In this document: in pieces, positions 1 to 9,914 of the stretch
Position numbering within the stretch: the stretch's first letter is position 1
How the letters are laid out: each line of letters begins with the position of its first letter
Source: Neisseria macacae ATCC 33926
GTDB lineage: Bacteria; Pseudomonadota; Gammaproteobacteria; Burkholderiales; Neisseriaceae
NCBI RefSeq assembly: GCF_022749495.1
Contig: NZ_CP094241.1
Span: forward strand, 1,798,001 to 1,862,000
DNA: 64,000 bases
Direction of reading: 5' to 3'
Translations under genes and position numbers: made by a program
The notes under the pieces: generated by a model
Told to the model about the DNA's origin: nothing
Seen by the model: the letters and a program-made list of their open reading frames with translations, nothing else
Database searches by the model: none

Positions 1-785
1 AGCACGCGTTCTACCGCTTCCGCCAACGCGTCTTCGCCTTCGCGCTCTTGGAAGTCCAACCCGCCGATTTTTTCGAAATACGGGTTAATCTGCCATTCGT
101 CGATGTCAATCAGTTTGGCAAATTCGGCGGCGACTTGGTTGTATGCGCTGAAATGTTCTGTTTTACGGCGCGTCGTCCAACCGCCGTGCAGCGGAGGCAA
201 TACGGTTTGGCTAATGCCTTTGAGAATGTCGGGAACGCCCGCGGACAAGTCGTTGTTCAACAAGACGACGCAAGGCGAGAAACCGTCGGCAAGATGGACG
301 CGCTCGCGGGTACGCAATAAAGGTTCCAGCAGGATTTTATCGCCCAACGCGGTTTCAAACTCGGTCAGCTCGGTAACTTCCGGATTCAGGCTGCCCAAAC
401 GGACTTCATACCCTGCCGAGCGCAAAATCTCGCTGAGTGCGTAAACGTTTTGCAGGTAGAACGTGTTGCGGGTATGGTTTTCGGGAATAATCAATACGGA
501 TTTTGCCGTTTCACAGGCGCGCTGTACTGCGTCTTGCGCCGCCACTGCCGCCAGCGGGATGAAATTCGGATTCAGGTTGTTGAAACCGCCGGGAAATAAG
601 TTCATATCAATAGACGAAATTTTATAACCGGCATTGCGGATATCGACCGAACCGTAAAACGGCGGGCGGTGCGCGTTCCATTGCGAACGGAACCATGCTT
701 CGATTTTGGCGTGGTTGCACAAGATTTTCGCTTCAAACGCCTGAAGTTGCGACAGATGTTCGGCAGCCATAACCGGTAATTTCAT
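1..785 (-). CDS. gshA: Glutamate-cysteine ligase, partial (3' end outside window)
   Basis: Catalyses the first step of glutathione synthesis, ATP-dependent joining of L-glutamate and L-cysteine. The 261 visible residues begin MKLPVMAAEHLSQ at the ATG complementary to 783-785. They include the stretch SVDIRNAGYKISSIDMNLFP followed by GGFNNLNPNF, which I recognise from the ATP-grasp-like ligase of Neisseria and Acidithiobacillus rather than the E. coli GshA family. The reading frame stays open to base 1, so the C-terminal part lies upstream of the window. It is divergent from leuC, with 268 bp between the two starts. Recognition is from memory of the family; the missing C-terminus prevents a length check. 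Confidence 0.8.
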   Translation of the reverse strand, partial: MKLPVMAAEHLSQLQAFEAKILCNHAKIEAWFRSQWNAHRPPFYGSVDIRNAGYKISSIDMNLFPGGFNNLNPNFIPLAAVAAQDAVQRACETAKSVLIIPENHTRNTFYLQNVYALSEILRSAGYEVRLGSLNPEVTELTEFETALGDKILLEPLLRTRERVHLADGFSPCVVLLNNDLSAGVPDILKGISQTVLPPLHGGWTTRRKTEHFSAYNQVAAEFAKLIDIDEWQINPYFEKIGGLDFQEREGEDALAEAVERV

Positions 786-898
786 TCTCTATACCTCTGT
801 TGTCGGATGTGGGATACGGATGGAAATGATAGTGCTTTTTTAGGCGGTACGACAAGCATTGTTTCAAATAAAATACCTCTTTTTGTCAACAATTCTAC

Positions 899-964
899 AA
901 TTTGTCCAATTTTTGAAAGTTATTTTTAGATTTTTACGGGAAAATGTAGAAATTAGACAAATTT
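899..964. promoter_or_regulatory. Inverted repeat in the gshA-leuC divergent region
   Basis: AATTTGTCCAATT at 899-911 is repeated in inverse orientation as AATTAGACAAATT at 951-963, matching 12 of 13 positions, in a very AT-rich 268-bp region between the divergent starts. This is what a dimeric regulator site or a looped pair of sites looks like. No regulator can be named from the sequence. Confidence 0.4.
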
Positions 965-1053
965 CTATTGCACTACCCCTGTAAAAAGCCTAAAATCCGC
1001 CCATTAAAACAAACCATCTACCCCTATTATTAATAAGCAAAGATAACCCCATC

Positions 1054-2463
1054 ATGAGCGCACAAACCCTCTACGACAAACTCTGGAACAGCCACGTCGT
1101 CCGCGAAGAAGAAGACGGCACTGTCCTGCTTTACATCGACCGTCATCTAGTGCACGAAGTCACCAGCCCGCAGGCATTTGAAGGTCTGAAAATGGCGGGA
1201 CGCAAGCTGTGGCGTATCGACAGCGTCGTCTCCACCGCCGACCACAACACCCCGACCGGTGATTGGGACAAAGGCATCCAAGACCCGATTTCCAAGCTGC
1301 AAGTCGATACTTTGGACAAAAACATCAAAGAGTTCGGCGCACTCGCCTACTTCCCGTTCATGGATAAAGGTCAGGGCATCGTTCATGTTATGGGGCCGGA
1401 ACAAGGCGCAACCCTGCCCGGCATGACCGTCGTCTGCGGCGACTCGCACACCTCTACCCACGGCGCATTCGGCGCGCTGGCACACGGTATCGGCACTTCC
1501 GAAGTCGAACACACCATGGCGACCCAGTGTATTACCGCGAAAAAATCCAAATCCATGCTGATTGCCGTTGAAGGTCGTCTGAAACCGGGCGTTACCGCCA
1601 AAGACGTCGCCCTCTACATCATCGGACAAATCGGCACGGCAGGCGGTACGGGCTACGCCATCGAGTTCGGCGGCGAAGCCATCCGCAGCCTCTCTATGGA
1701 AGGCCGCATGACCCTGTGCAACATGGCGATTGAAGCAGGTGCGCGCTCCGGCATGGTTGCCGTCGATCAAACCACCATCGACTATGTCAAAGACAAACCC
1801 TTCGCACCCAAAGGCGAAGCATGGGACAAAGCCGTCGAATACTGGCGCACGCTGGTTTCCGACGAAGGCGCGGTATTCGACAAAGAATACCGTTTCAAAG
1901 CCGAAGACATCGAACCGCAAGTAACATGGGGCACATCACCTGAAATGGTTTTGGACATCAGCGGCAAAGTACCGAATCCTGCCGAAGAAACCGATCCCGT
2001 CAAACGTAGCGGCATGGAACGCGCCCTCGAATACATGGGTTTGGAAGCCGGTACGCCGCTGAACGAAATCCCCGTCGACATCGTATTCATCGGCTCCTGC
2101 ACCAACAGCCGCATCGAAGATTTGCGCGAAGCCGCCGCCGTTGCCAAAGGCCGTAAAAAAGCCGACAACGTACAGCGCGTGTTAATCGTTCCCGGTTCCG
2201 GCTTGGTTAAACGGCAGGCGGAACAGGAAGGCTTGGACAAAATCTTCATCGATGCCGGTTTCGAGTGGCGCGAACCGGGCTGCTCGATGTGCCTCGCCAT
2301 GAACGCCGACCGCCTCACTCCGGGTCAACGCTGCGCCTCCACCTCCAACCGCAACTTCGAAGGCCGCCAAGGCAACGGCGGGCGCACGCACTTGGTCAGC
2401 CCCGCTATGGCTGCTGCCGCTGCGGTCAACGGTAAATTTACCGACATCCGTACCATGGCATAA
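1054..2463 (+). CDS. leuC: 3-isopropylmalate dehydratase large subunit
   Basis: Large subunit of isopropylmalate isomerase, which interconverts 2- and 3-isopropylmalate in leucine synthesis, with LeuD as partner. The 469 residues match the usual LeuC length. Iron-sulphur ligands of the aconitase family are visible: Cys in [12 protein letters not shown] (about residue 349) and the pair in [11 protein letters not shown] (about 409-412). The early motif [20 protein letters not shown] is also present. leuD follows about 0.9 kb downstream with two small genes between, and leuB 3.1 kb downstream, so the leu genes are dispersed rather than one compact operon. A DUS-pair terminator follows directly. 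Confidence 0.97.
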   Translation: MSAQTLYDKLWNSHVVREEEDGTVLLYIDRHLVHEVTSPQAFEGLKMAGRKLWRIDSVVSTADHNTPTGDWDKGIQDPISKLQVDTLDKNIKEFGALAYFPFMDKGQGIVHVMGPEQGATLPGMTVVCGDSHTSTHGAFGALAHGIGTSEVEHTMATQCITAKKSKSMLIAVEGRLKPGVTAKDVALYIIGQIGTAGGTGYAIEFGGEAIRSLSMEGRMTLCNMAIEAGARSGMVAVDQTTIDYVKDKPFAPKGEAWDKAVEYWRTLVSDEGAVFDKEYRFKAEDIEPQVTWGTSPEMVLDISGKVPNPAEETDPVKRSGMERALEYMGLEAGTPLNEIPVDIVFIGSCTNSRIEDLREAAAVAKGRKKADNVQRVLIVPGSGLVKRQAEQEGLDKIFIDAGFEWREPGCSMCLAMNADRLTPGQRCASTSNRNFEGRQGNGGRTHLVSPAMAAAAAVNGKFTDIRTMA

Positions 2464-2465
2464 TC

Positions 2466-2501
2466 TTTCAGACGACCTCATCAATAGAGGTCGTCTGAAA
2501 A
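2466..2501 (+). terminator. Inverted-DUS terminator after leuC
   Basis: TTTCAGACGACCTC and GAGGTCGTCTGAAA are inverted around a short loop 3 bases after the leuC stop. This is the usual Neisseria terminator built from two uptake sequences. Confidence 0.7.
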
Positions 2502-2587
2502 CGATACGTTGCTCAAGCAAATCTCCCCATCGTTGCGCAAAACGTCTGAAACCTTTTCAATCAGTTTTCACTTGAAAGGAATCCATT

Positions 2588-2809
2588 ATGAAAAAACTTT
2601 TTGCATTGGCTGCCGCAGCTTTCATCTTGTCTGCCTGTTCCAGCACTTGGTCCGGAGCGAAAGATGACACCAGCCGCAACTGGGACAAAACCAAAGAAAC
2701 TGCTGAGCACGTAGCCGACAAGACCGAGGAAGCCGTTAAAAAAGGCGGCAACGCCGTAGGCCGCGGAATGAGCAATGTAGGCAGCAAAATCGAAGCCGCT
2801 ACCGAATAA
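2588..2809 (+). CDS. Small entericidin-like lipoprotein
   Basis: The 73-residue protein has a lipoprotein signal peptide ending in lipobox LSAC (Cys 17), followed by SSTWSGAKDD and a Lys/Glu/Ala-rich amphipathic stretch. Such small lipoproteins are related to the entericidin/osmotically induced group and are probably tethered to a membrane. A good ribosome site (AAAGGAA) precedes the ATG, and DUS-pair terminators lie on both sides, so it is probably its own transcription unit. The 88-residue lipoprotein at 55996-56262 shares the pattern C-x-x-TW-x-G and a later Gly/Arg/Ser-rich segment. Function unknown. Confidence 0.8.
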   Translation: MKKLFALAAAAFILSACSSTWSGAKDDTSRNWDKTKETAEHVADKTEEAVKKGGNAVGRGMSNVGSKIEAATE

Positions 2810-2818
2810 ACCGGCAGC

Positions 2819-2862
2819 TGAGGTCGTCTGAAAATCCAAACCTTTTTTCAGACGACCTCTAA
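2819..2862 (+). terminator. Inverted-DUS terminator
   Basis: GAGGTCGTCTGAAAA and TTTTCAGACGACCTC pair around a short T-rich loop downstream of the small lipoprotein gene. Confidence 0.65.
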
Positions 2863-2916
2863 CCCTACATTAACAATACAACCGAAATTTTCAGCATTCC
2901 ATGCAAAGAAAGAACC

Positions 2917-3282
2917 ATGAGTAATCCGTCAAGCTGGTTTGGCATTCATGCCCAAGATTTGGATCGAGCCAAAGCGTTTTACGAATCCGTCTTCGGCAAA
3001 CCTTTGCAAGACATCGGAGGTAACGGCTTCCGTTTCATCATTTTCCCAGCCGATTACACGCAACACGGTACTGCCGGCATGATTTGGCACGACAGCAACG
3101 CCCAACCCGGTCACGGCGGCACGACCATTTTCTTCAATTGCCCCGATTGTGCCGAGACCGCAGAAAAAGCCGTTTCAGCAGGCGGAAAACTGTTGCAGGA
3201 GAAATTCCCCATCGCCAACGGCTTTGCCGCCTTTATCGAAGATACCGAAGGCAACCGAATCGGTTTGCACAGCACACGTTAA
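2917..3282 (+). CDS. VOC (glyoxalase/bleomycin-resistance fold) family protein
   Basis: A 121-residue single-domain protein with the vicinal-oxygen-chelate layout: WFGIHAQDLDRAKAFYESVF at the start (first beta-alpha unit), central strands around MIWHDSNAQPGHGG, and a closing GFAAFIEDTEGNRIGLHS, the typical last strands of VOC proteins. Members bind a metal and act as lyases, dioxygenases or resistance proteins; the substrate cannot be inferred. It lies between leuC and leuD and runs in the same direction. The start is the ATG at 2917 after AAAGAAAGAA. Confidence 0.85.
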   Translation: MSNPSSWFGIHAQDLDRAKAFYESVFGKPLQDIGGNGFRFIIFPADYTQHGTAGMIWHDSNAQPGHGGTTIFFNCPDCAETAEKAVSAGGKLLQEKFPIANGFAAFIEDTEGNRIGLHSTR

Positions 3283-3337
3283 TCCAACCCGCCAAACAAC
3301 CATCATTTTTTTCACATTATTCCTATAAGAACCTGAC

Positions 3338-3979
3338 ATGAAAGCCTTTACCAAAATCACCGCCATCGTCGCCCCGCTCGACCGCAGCAATGTCGATACC
3401 GACGCCATCATCCCCAAACAGTTTTTAAAATCCATCAAACGGAGCGGCTTCGGTCCCAATGCCTTTGACGAATGGCGTTACCTCGACCACGGCGAACCGG
3501 GCATGGACAACAGCAAACGCCCGCTGAACCCCGATTTCTCGCTGAACCAGCCGCGTTACCAAGGCGCGCAAATCCTGTTGACTCGCAAAAACTTCGGCTG
3601 CGGCTCCTCGCGCGAACACGCCCCTTGGGCATTGGACGACTACGGTTTCCGCGCCGTCATCGCCCCCAGCTTCGCCGATATCTTCTTCAACAACTGCTAC
3701 AAAAACGGCCTCCTGCCCATCGTGTTGACCGAAGAACAAGTCGACCAACTTTTCAAAGAAGTCGAGGCTAACGAAGGCTATCAGCTCTCCATCGACCTTG
3801 CCGAACAAACCCTGACCACACCTAGCGGCGAGACGTTCAAATTCGACATTACCGAACACCGCAAACACTGCCTCTTAAACGGCTTGGACGAAATCGGCCT
3901 GACCCTGCAACACGCCGACGAAATCCGCGATTTCGAAGAAAAACGCCGCCAAAGCCAGCCTTGGCTGTTTAACGGTTGA
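3338..3979 (+). CDS. leuD: 3-isopropylmalate dehydratase small subunit
   Basis: The swivelling-domain partner of LeuC. Its 213 residues match the long bacterial LeuD form. The motifs [16 protein letters not shown] near the N-terminus and [15 protein letters not shown] (about residue 86) are diagnostic. The gene starts 55 bp after the VOC gene and ends before a DUS-pair terminator. Start at ATG 3338 fits the family N-terminus MKAFTKI. Confidence 0.97.
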   Translation: MKAFTKITAIVAPLDRSNVDTDAIIPKQFLKSIKRSGFGPNAFDEWRYLDHGEPGMDNSKRPLNPDFSLNQPRYQGAQILLTRKNFGCGSSREHAPWALDDYGFRAVIAPSFADIFFNNCYKNGLLPIVLTEEQVDQLFKEVEANEGYQLSIDLAEQTLTTPSGETFKFDITEHRKHCLLNGLDEIGLTLQHADEIRDFEEKRRQSQPWLFNG

Positions 3980-3987
3980 TAAACGAT

Positions 3988-4032
3988 GAGGTCGTCTGAA
4001 AACGAGCGTAGCGAATTTTCAGACGACCTCTT
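3988..4032 (+). terminator. Inverted-DUS terminator after leuD
   Basis: GAGGTCGTCTGAAAAC and its inverse TTTTCAGACGACCTC, separated by about 14 bases, followed by TTTTATT. Confidence 0.7.
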
Positions 4033-4111
4033 TTATTAACACACAATCAGATCGTTACTCTTTACCATCATATTTGAAAAACATACCCAACAATTTCACA
4101 CACACAACACC

Positions 4112-4837
4112 ATGAAAAAAATTATCCTGCTCCCTATACTTTTTATCAGCCTCGCCGCACATGCGGAATTCTCAGAAATTCAAGATCCTGACGGATACAG
4201 TAACTTACGCGAACAACCGAACACCCAAAGCCGAATCCTGACCAAAATTCCAAACGGCACTCATGTTTATACCCCCGAGATGGAGGGAAAGCTTCATTTA
4301 GAACACGGTTGGCAGATGACCTACGATTTGCGCGGCAAAAAAAGCCTGGATGGCTGGGTGCATACTTCGCGACTGATTCCGTTGTCGCGTTATGAAAGCA
4401 TCCCCGTTACGGCTACTGCCGACGGTTTTACCTGTCAAAAAAACGGCATGGGCGTGCGCATTAAATCGGAACGTTTCAACTATAAGAAAGAAAAACATCT
4501 GTTTACACACGATCAATACGGACTCTCCCATTATCGCGGAAAAGAAATGTTCGGCACTGACGGTACAATTCCATTCAGCCACTATCGTGAAATTGCCTTT
4601 TTCCGCAACGGTAAAACACAAATCGCCCCCCGAGCCCAATATGACCACCTGTTCGACCCATATTTTGAAAAGGCAGGCGATAATACGCAACTGAGCCACT
4701 GTTACTACCGCGCTAAAGACGACACCCTTTTCTTAACGACCGTCATCGGAGATGGTGCCGCCTATACCGAAGTCTTATTTGTCTTCCGGCAAGGCATCTT
4801 GAAGAACGTATTGGCTTCGCTACACCCTGAGGTTTAA
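4112..4837 (+). CDS. Secreted bacterial SH3-domain protein
   Basis: A 241-residue protein with a Sec signal peptide ([19 protein letters not shown], likely cleaved after AHA, about residue 18). Residues about 20-92 look like a bacterial SH3 domain: the pattern [17 protein letters not shown], then [11 protein letters not shown] and [12 protein letters not shown] is the usual SH3b motif series. The C-terminal 150 residues are not recognised. SH3b domains commonly bind peptidoglycan or peptides, so a periplasmic envelope role is plausible but inferred. It lies between leuD and the YhcH-family gene on the same strand, with its own upstream AT-rich region. Confidence 0.75.
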   Translation: MKKIILLPILFISLAAHAEFSEIQDPDGYSNLREQPNTQSRILTKIPNGTHVYTPEMEGKLHLEHGWQMTYDLRGKKSLDGWVHTSRLIPLSRYESIPVTATADGFTCQKNGMGVRIKSERFNYKKEKHLFTHDQYGLSHYRGKEMFGTDGTIPFSHYREIAFFRNGKTQIAPRAQYDHLFDPYFEKAGDNTQLSHCYYRAKDDTLFLTTVIGDGAAYTEVLFVFRQGILKNVLASLHPEV

Positions 4838-4872
4838 TTTTCAGACGGCCTTTTTATCTCTTTCTGCAAAAC

Positions 4873-5334
4873 ATGATTACCGACACCATCACCAACGCCG
4901 CCCGCTACGCCGCGCTGCACCCCGACTTTGCCGAAGCCTTCCGCCTGCTGCAAAGCCTGGATTTGGCCGCCCTGCCCGACGGCCAAGTGCCGTGTGCAAA
5001 TCCCAATATCCGCCTCTTTGTCGGCAGCGAACCGATGAGGAGCAAAGCCGAAGCCAAGCCCGAAGCGCATTTGAAACACATCGACATCCAAGTCCCCATC
5101 AGCGGGGAAGAAACCTACGGCTGGATAGACAGGGGTCGTCTGAAAAACGGTTTGGGCTACGACGAAAAGCGCGACATCGAATTTTTCGACTGCGAACCGG
5201 AAACCTGGCTCACGCTCCAACCGGGCGAGTTCGCCCTCTTCTTTCCCAACGACGCGCACGCCCCACTGGTGGGCGAAGAAAAGTCCATACGCAAAGCCGT
5301 CTTTAAAATCCGTATCGAAGCAGAACGCTACTGA
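4873..5334 (+). CDS. YhcH/YjgK/YiaL family protein
   Basis: A 153-residue cupin-type protein of the YhcH/YjgK/YiaL (DUF386) family. Family hallmarks are [18 protein letters not shown] (residues about 57-74) and the C-terminal [20 protein letters not shown], where the His residues line the probable metal site. The family is linked to sugar (sialic acid, gulonate) metabolism; no sugar genes lie nearby, so the substrate is open. A DUS core falls inside the coding sequence and encodes GRLKN. A DUS-pair hairpin separates it from leuB. Confidence 0.85.
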   Translation: MITDTITNAARYAALHPDFAEAFRLLQSLDLAALPDGQVPCANPNIRLFVGSEPMRSKAEAKPEAHLKHIDIQVPISGEETYGWIDRGRLKNGLGYDEKRDIEFFDCEPETWLTLQPGEFALFFPNDAHAPLVGEEKSIRKAVFKIRIEAERY

Positions 5335-5486
5335 TTTCCTTCGCCTTCGCAAATACTGTAAAACTCGGCTACATCGCCCATCGCGTTCCCGACGAATCCG
5401 CCTGCATGATTTCCACGCAGCTTTCTCGATGCCGCAATGGTACAATCAGCCTCGTTCAAACAAACCGACCTGCAAACAGACACAAA

Positions 5487-5547
5487 AGGTCGTCTGAAAA
5501 CACCATCCTTACAAATGGAAAACGCTTCGCCGTTTTCAGACGACCTT
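5487..5547 (+). terminator. Inverted-DUS hairpin upstream of leuB
   Basis: AGGTCGTCTGAAAAC and GTTTTCAGACGACCT are inverted around a roughly 30-base loop, between the YhcH-family gene and leuB. The long loop makes it a weaker terminator than the others. Confidence 0.45.
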
Positions 5548-5578
5548 CCCTTTTCCAAACCCTCATAAGGATTTTGCC

Positions 5579-6649
5579 ATGACCAAACATATCGCCATCC
5601 TCCGCGGCGACGGCATCGGTCCCGAAATCGTCGCCGAAACCGTCCGCGTACTCGACAAACTCATCGCCCAAGGCTTGGACGCCGGCTACGAATACGCCCC
5701 ACTAGGCGGCGAAGCCTACGACGAATACGGCCATCCCTATCCCGAATTCACACAAAACCTCTGCCGCAAAGCCGATGCCGTCCTGCTCGGCGCGGTCGGC
5801 AGCCCGCAATACGACAACCTCGACCGCCCGCTGCGTCCTGAGCGCGGACTATTGGCCATCCGCAAAGACCTGAACCTGTTTGCCAACCTGCGTCCCGCCA
5901 TCCTCTACCCCGAGCTTGCCAACGCCTCCACACTCAAACCCGAAATCGTCGCAGGCCTCGACATCCTCATCGTGCGCGAACTCACCGGCGACATCTACTT
6001 CGGCGAACCGCGCGGCATCCGTGTTTTGGAAAACGGCGAACGCGAAGGCTACAACACCATGAAATACAGCGAAAGCGAAATCCGCCGCATCGCCCACGTC
6101 GCCTTCCAATCCGCCCAAAAACGCAGCAAAAAAGTCTGCTCCGTCGGCAAAGCCAACGTCTTGGAAACCACCGAACTCTGGCGCGAAATCTTTGAAGAAA
6201 TCGGCAAACAATACCCCGACGTCGAACTCTCCCATATGTATGTAGACAACGCCGCCATGCAGCTCGTGCGCGCGCCCAAACAATTCGACGTCATCGCCAC
6301 CGGCAACATCTTCGGCGACATCCTCTCCGATGAAGCCTCCATGCTGACCGGCTCCATCGGTATGCTGCCCTCCGCCTCGCTGGACGAAAACGGCAAAGGC
6401 CTGTACGAACCGTCACACGGCTCTGCTCCCGACATCGCCGGACAAAACAAAGCCAACCCACTTGCCACCATCCTCTCGCTCGCCATGCTGCTGCGTTACA
6501 GCCTGAACGACGAAGCCCGCGCGCAACAAGTTGAAAGCGCCGTCCAAAAAGTGCTGCAACAAGGCTTGCGCACCGGTGATATTTACGAAGAAGGCACAAA
6601 ACTCGTTTCCTGCTCCGAAATGGGCGACGCGGTACTTGCAGCCTTGTAA
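5579..6649 (+). CDS. leuB: 3-isopropylmalate dehydrogenase
   Basis: NAD-dependent oxidative decarboxylation of 3-isopropylmalate to 2-oxoisocaproate, the third step of leucine synthesis. The 356 residues match the family length. Visible motifs are [14 protein letters not shown] at the N-terminus, the substrate-binding arginines in [35 protein letters not shown], the metal-binding [20 protein letters not shown] and the coenzyme-binding [20 protein letters not shown]. An ATAAGGAT ribosome site precedes the ATG, and a short GC hairpin terminator follows. Confidence 0.98.
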   Translation: MTKHIAILRGDGIGPEIVAETVRVLDKLIAQGLDAGYEYAPLGGEAYDEYGHPYPEFTQNLCRKADAVLLGAVGSPQYDNLDRPLRPERGLLAIRKDLNLFANLRPAILYPELANASTLKPEIVAGLDILIVRELTGDIYFGEPRGIRVLENGEREGYNTMKYSESEIRRIAHVAFQSAQKRSKKVCSVGKANVLETTELWREIFEEIGKQYPDVELSHMYVDNAAMQLVRAPKQFDVIATGNIFGDILSDEASMLTGSIGMLPSASLDENGKGLYEPSHGSAPDIAGQNKANPLATILSLAMLLRYSLNDEARAQQVESAVQKVLQQGLRTGDIYEEGTKLVSCSEMGDAVLAAL

Positions 6650-6666
6650 AAGGCCGTCTGAAAACC

Positions 6667-6694
6667 AAAAGCGCGGATAACTCCGCGCTTTTTT
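6667..6694 (+). terminator. Intrinsic terminator after leuB
   Basis: A non-DUS hairpin, AAGCGCGG-ATAA-CTCCGCGCTT, followed by a T run 18 bases after the leuB stop. Confidence 0.75.
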
Positions 6695-6835
6695 GATTAA
6701 TATTGTCCTTCTCAGGTTTCAGACGACCTCATCATCAAATCCAAGTAAATCCACCGTTCACCCTTAAGAAATGATATGCATTCTTTCCTATGTTAAGATA
6801 AACGTCTTTACAACCTCACACAAAGGACAAGAATC

Positions 6836-7399
6836 ATGAAAAAAATCATCTTCGCCGCACTCGCAGCAGCAGCCATCGGTACTGCCTCCGCCGCCACCTA
6901 CAAAGTGGACGAACACCACGCCAACGCCCGTTTCGCCATCGACCACTTCAACACCAGCACCAACGTCGGCGGTTTCTACGGTCTGACCGGCTCCGTCGAT
7001 TTCGACCAAGCCAAGCGCCAAGGCAAAATCGACATCACCATTCCTGTTGCCAACCTGCAAAGCGGTTCGCAACACTTCACCGACCACCTGAAATCCGCCG
7101 ACATATTCGATGCCGCCAAATACCCGAACATCCGCTTCGTTTCCACCAAATTCAACTTCAACGGCAAAAAACTGCTTTCCGTTGACGGCAACCTGACCAT
7201 GCACGGCAAAACCGCCCCCGTCAAACTCAAAGCCGAAAAATTCAACTGCTACCAAAGCCCGATGGCGAAAACCGAAGTTTGCGGCGGCGACTTCAGCACC
7301 ACCATCGACCGCACCAAATGGGGCGTGGACTATCTGGTTGATGCAGGCATGACCAAAAACGTCCGCATCGACATCCAAATCGAAGCAGCCAAACAATAA
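6836..7399 (+). CDS. YceI family periplasmic lipid-binding protein
   Basis: A 187-residue lipocalin-like YceI protein. It has a Sec signal peptide (KKIIFAALAAAAIGTASA, cleaved near residue 19). The mature part opens with ATYKVDEHHANARFAIDHF, and has GFYGLTGSVDFD and DIFDAAKYPNIRFVSTKF, the standard YceI strand motifs. Family members bind polyisoprenoids in a beta barrel. The upstream region has a TATGTTAAGATAA stretch that could hold a promoter. A DUS-pair terminator follows, so it is probably monocistronic. Confidence 0.93.
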   Translation: MKKIIFAALAAAAIGTASAATYKVDEHHANARFAIDHFNTSTNVGGFYGLTGSVDFDQAKRQGKIDITIPVANLQSGSQHFTDHLKSADIFDAAKYPNIRFVSTKFNFNGKKLLSVDGNLTMHGKTAPVKLKAEKFNCYQSPMAKTEVCGGDFSTTIDRTKWGVDYLVDAGMTKNVRIDIQIEAAKQ

Positions 7400-7414
7400 G
7401 CCGCTGCGCAACAC

Positions 7415-7464
7415 AAAAGGTCGTCTGAAAACGAAGTTTGCTGTATCCGTTTTCAGACGACCTT
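7415..7464 (+). terminator. Inverted-DUS terminator after yceI-like gene
   Basis: AAAAGGTCGTCTGAAAACG is mirrored by CGTTTTCAGACGACCTTAAA across an 11-14 base loop. Confidence 0.7.
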
Positions 7465-7548
7465 AAAATATTTCACAACGCCTTTTAGAGATTTCACATA
7501 AAATCCGCGATAATAACGTTTAATTTTCACACTACGAGAAACACTCAA

Positions 7549-8115
7549 ATGAACAAAACCCTCAAACTCACTTTCGCCACCCTTGCGCTTGCCGCAGCCT
7601 TCAACGCCCAAGCCGAGACCCACGCCGTTATCGAAACCAATATGGGCAACATCAGCCTGTCGCTCGACGAAACCAAAGCGCCCAAAACCGTCGCCAACTT
7701 CGTCAGCTACGCCCGCAAAGGCTTTTACGACAACACCGTTTTCCACCGCGTGATCGACGGCTTTATGATTCAAGGCGGCGGCTTTACCCCGGACCTTGCC
7801 CAAAAAGCCACAGACAAAGCCATTAACAATGAAGCAGACAACGGCTTGAAAAACACCGTCGGCACCATCGCCATGGCGCGCACCGGCGATCCTAATTCCG
7901 CCACCAGCCAGTTCTTCATCAATACTGCCGACAACGCATTCCTCGACTTCAAAAACAAAACCCCGCAAGGCTACGGCTATGCCGTCTTCGGCAAAGTAAC
8001 TTCGGGCATGGATGTCGTGCAGCAAATCAGCAAAACCCCAACTGCGACACGTGGCTTCCATCAAAACGTCCCCGTCAAACCGGTTATCATCAAACGCGTC
8101 ACCATCGGCAAATAA
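7549..8115 (+). CDS. Periplasmic peptidyl-prolyl cis-trans isomerase (cyclophilin)
   Basis: A 188-residue cyclophilin that catalyses proline isomerisation during protein folding. The first 22 residues are a Sec signal peptide ending AFNAQA, placing it in the periplasm. Active-site motifs are [14 protein letters not shown] (catalytic Arg), [20 protein letters not shown] and the closing [15 protein letters not shown]. Size and signal fit PpiA rather than cytoplasmic PpiB; I leave the symbol empty because Neisseria naming varies. It is flanked by terminators on both sides. Confidence 0.93.
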   Translation: MNKTLKLTFATLALAAAFNAQAETHAVIETNMGNISLSLDETKAPKTVANFVSYARKGFYDNTVFHRVIDGFMIQGGGFTPDLAQKATDKAINNEADNGLKNTVGTIAMARTGDPNSATSQFFINTADNAFLDFKNKTPQGYGYAVFGKVTSGMDVVQQISKTPTATRGFHQNVPVKPVIIKRVTIGK

Positions 8116-8166
8116 ATCGCAAACCGACTTCTTCGGCAGAATACGGTTTCAATACAAGCCCGATAT

Positions 8167-8206
8167 AAAAGGTCGTCTGAAAATCAAATTTCAGACGACC
8201 TTTTTT
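8167..8206. terminator. Convergent inverted-DUS terminator
   Basis: AAAAGGTCGTCTGAAAAT and ATTTCAGACGACCTTTTTT lie between the convergent cyclophilin and permease genes and would serve both strands. Confidence 0.75.
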
Positions 8207-8217
8207 ACGCTTGAAGC

Positions 8218-9609
8218 TTAATGCTCCAGCCCCTCGGTATCGATTTTGACGACTTTGTCGGTTTTATCCTCCGGCAAAAGCAGGTTCAGGATAACTGCCG
8301 TAATGCCGCCGGCGGAAATGGAGTTTTGGAACAAGACTGGCAGGTTTTTAAACACTTCCGGTTCAAACGCCACGCCCAAGCCCAAACCGACCGATGTTGC
8401 CGCAATCACCGCCTCACGCCTGCGGATGCCGTGGCTGACCAAAATCCGCACGCCCGCAATCGCAATCAGTCCGAACATCAAAACCATCGCGCCACCCAAC
8501 ACCGGACTCGGAATCGTCGTAAACGCGCGCCCGACAACGGGGAACAAACCCAGCAGCACCAAAATCACCGCAATATATTTGCCCACATGGCGCGAAGCCA
8601 CGCCGGTCATCTGAATCACGCCGTTGTTTTGCGCGAAGGTGGTCAACGGCAGCGAACCCAAAGCCGTCGCAATCACCGATACCAAGCCGTCCGCCAACAC
8701 ACCGCCGCGCAGGCGTTTGGTGTATTCCTCACCTTCAATCGGCTGGTCGGACACCATTGCCGTCGCAGTCAAATCGCCGACCGCCTCAAACACGCTCAAC
8801 AGGAAAATCGCACCCGCCACAATAAATGCGTGCCAATCGAAAGCGAAACCATATTTAAACGGTACGGGCAGCGTAACCAGCGGCAGGTTTTGCAGTGCGG
8901 AAAAATCCACCTTGCCCAAAAACAGCGCGACGATGTAGCCGACAATCAAGCCGACCGCGATACCGCTCATACGCAACAGCGGATTTTTCATGCAGTTGAA
9001 TATCAACACGATCAACAACACCAGCGACGCCAGCCCCAAGTTTTCCATCGAGCCGAACGTGCCGCTCGTCTTCGCGCCGAAGCCGCCGCCGAAATCAGTA
9101 ATGCCGACGTGTACCAAACTCAAACCAATCAGCATCACGACCACGCCGCTGACCGTCGGCGTAATCACTTTTTTCAAATACGGCAAAAGCCATGCCGAGA
9201 AACACACCAAAAACGCGCCGACAAACGATACGCCCAACAGTGTCGAAATCATCGCATCCTTAGTCAAACCGCCCTCTTTCATCCCTGCTCCGAGCGCAAT
9301 CATGACGGTAACGAACGAGAAATTCACCGACTGGATAGACAGCATCCCCGAACCGACCGGTCCGAAGCGGTTGACCTGCAAATAAGTGCCGACACCCGAC
9401 GCCACCATCGCCATCGACACAAGATACGCCGTCATCTCCACCGGCAATTCCAGCGCGCCGCCCACAATCAGCGCGGGCGTAATCATCGGCACAAAAATGG
9501 CCAGAAGATGCGTTATCGCGCTCAATAAGGCATTTCCGAATGGCGGTTTATCCTCCAAACCGTACACCAAATCAGGCGAATCCACCTGTTTTTTCATTGT
9601 TTCAGCCAT
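8218..9609 (-). CDS. NCS2 nucleobase (xanthine/uracil) permease
   Basis: An inner-membrane nucleobase:cation symporter of the NCS2/UraA-XanQ family, with about 12-14 hydrophobic segments over 463 residues. Diagnostic stretches are AIFVPMITPALIVGGAL near the N-terminus, the helix-8 carboxylate region SVFEAVGDLTATAMVS, and FAQNNGVIQMTGVASRHVG. The last matches the QN-x-G-x-x-x-T-G-V family signature. I take the ATG at 9609 as start; a TTG at 9633 and an ATG at 9597 are alternatives, and none has a strong ribosome site. Substrate (xanthine, urate or uracil) cannot be fixed from sequence alone. Confidence 0.9.
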   Translation of the reverse strand: MAETMKKQVDSPDLVYGLEDKPPFGNALLSAITHLLAIFVPMITPALIVGGALELPVEMTAYLVSMAMVASGVGTYLQVNRFGPVGSGMLSIQSVNFSFVTVMIALGAGMKEGGLTKDAMISTLLGVSFVGAFLVCFSAWLLPYLKKVITPTVSGVVVMLIGLSLVHVGITDFGGGFGAKTSGTFGSMENLGLASLVLLIVLIFNCMKNPLLRMSGIAVGLIVGYIVALFLGKVDFSALQNLPLVTLPVPFKYGFAFDWHAFIVAGAIFLLSVFEAVGDLTATAMVSDQPIEGEEYTKRLRGGVLADGLVSVIATALGSLPLTTFAQNNGVIQMTGVASRHVGKYIAVILVLLGLFPVVGRAFTTIPSPVLGGAMVLMFGLIAIAGVRILVSHGIRRREAVIAATSVGLGLGVAFEPEVFKNLPVLFQNSISAGGITAVILNLLLPEDKTDKVVKIDTEGLEH

Positions 9610-9914
9610 CGCAGTCTTTCTATCCGTTGTCAAACGTTAAAAAATTTTAAGGAACGAAATTGTAGCGAATCAAAGATTCCTTATCAATTCTAATCCTCCA
9701 GTGCAAAAACATCTCCGGCCGCCCAAATTCGAATTTCTTTGAATTTCCGCGCCAGACAGTCCTTCATTTTTAGACGGTATTTATGCGCTTAACACATTTT
9801 AATTCTTGACAGCACTTCCACCGCTCAAAACCAATAATTTTATGATTATAAAAAATATTATTTATTAAGATATGATAGCCCTTAAGCCTTTAAACCAACC
9901 GTCCGGCCGATATG

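Noticed and set aside
8221..9528. Long open frame (435 codons) on the plus strand opposite the nucleobase permease
   Set aside because: It mirrors the permease codons, is rich in His/Arg/Gln and has no recognisable motif; the minus-strand product has complete NCS2 features.
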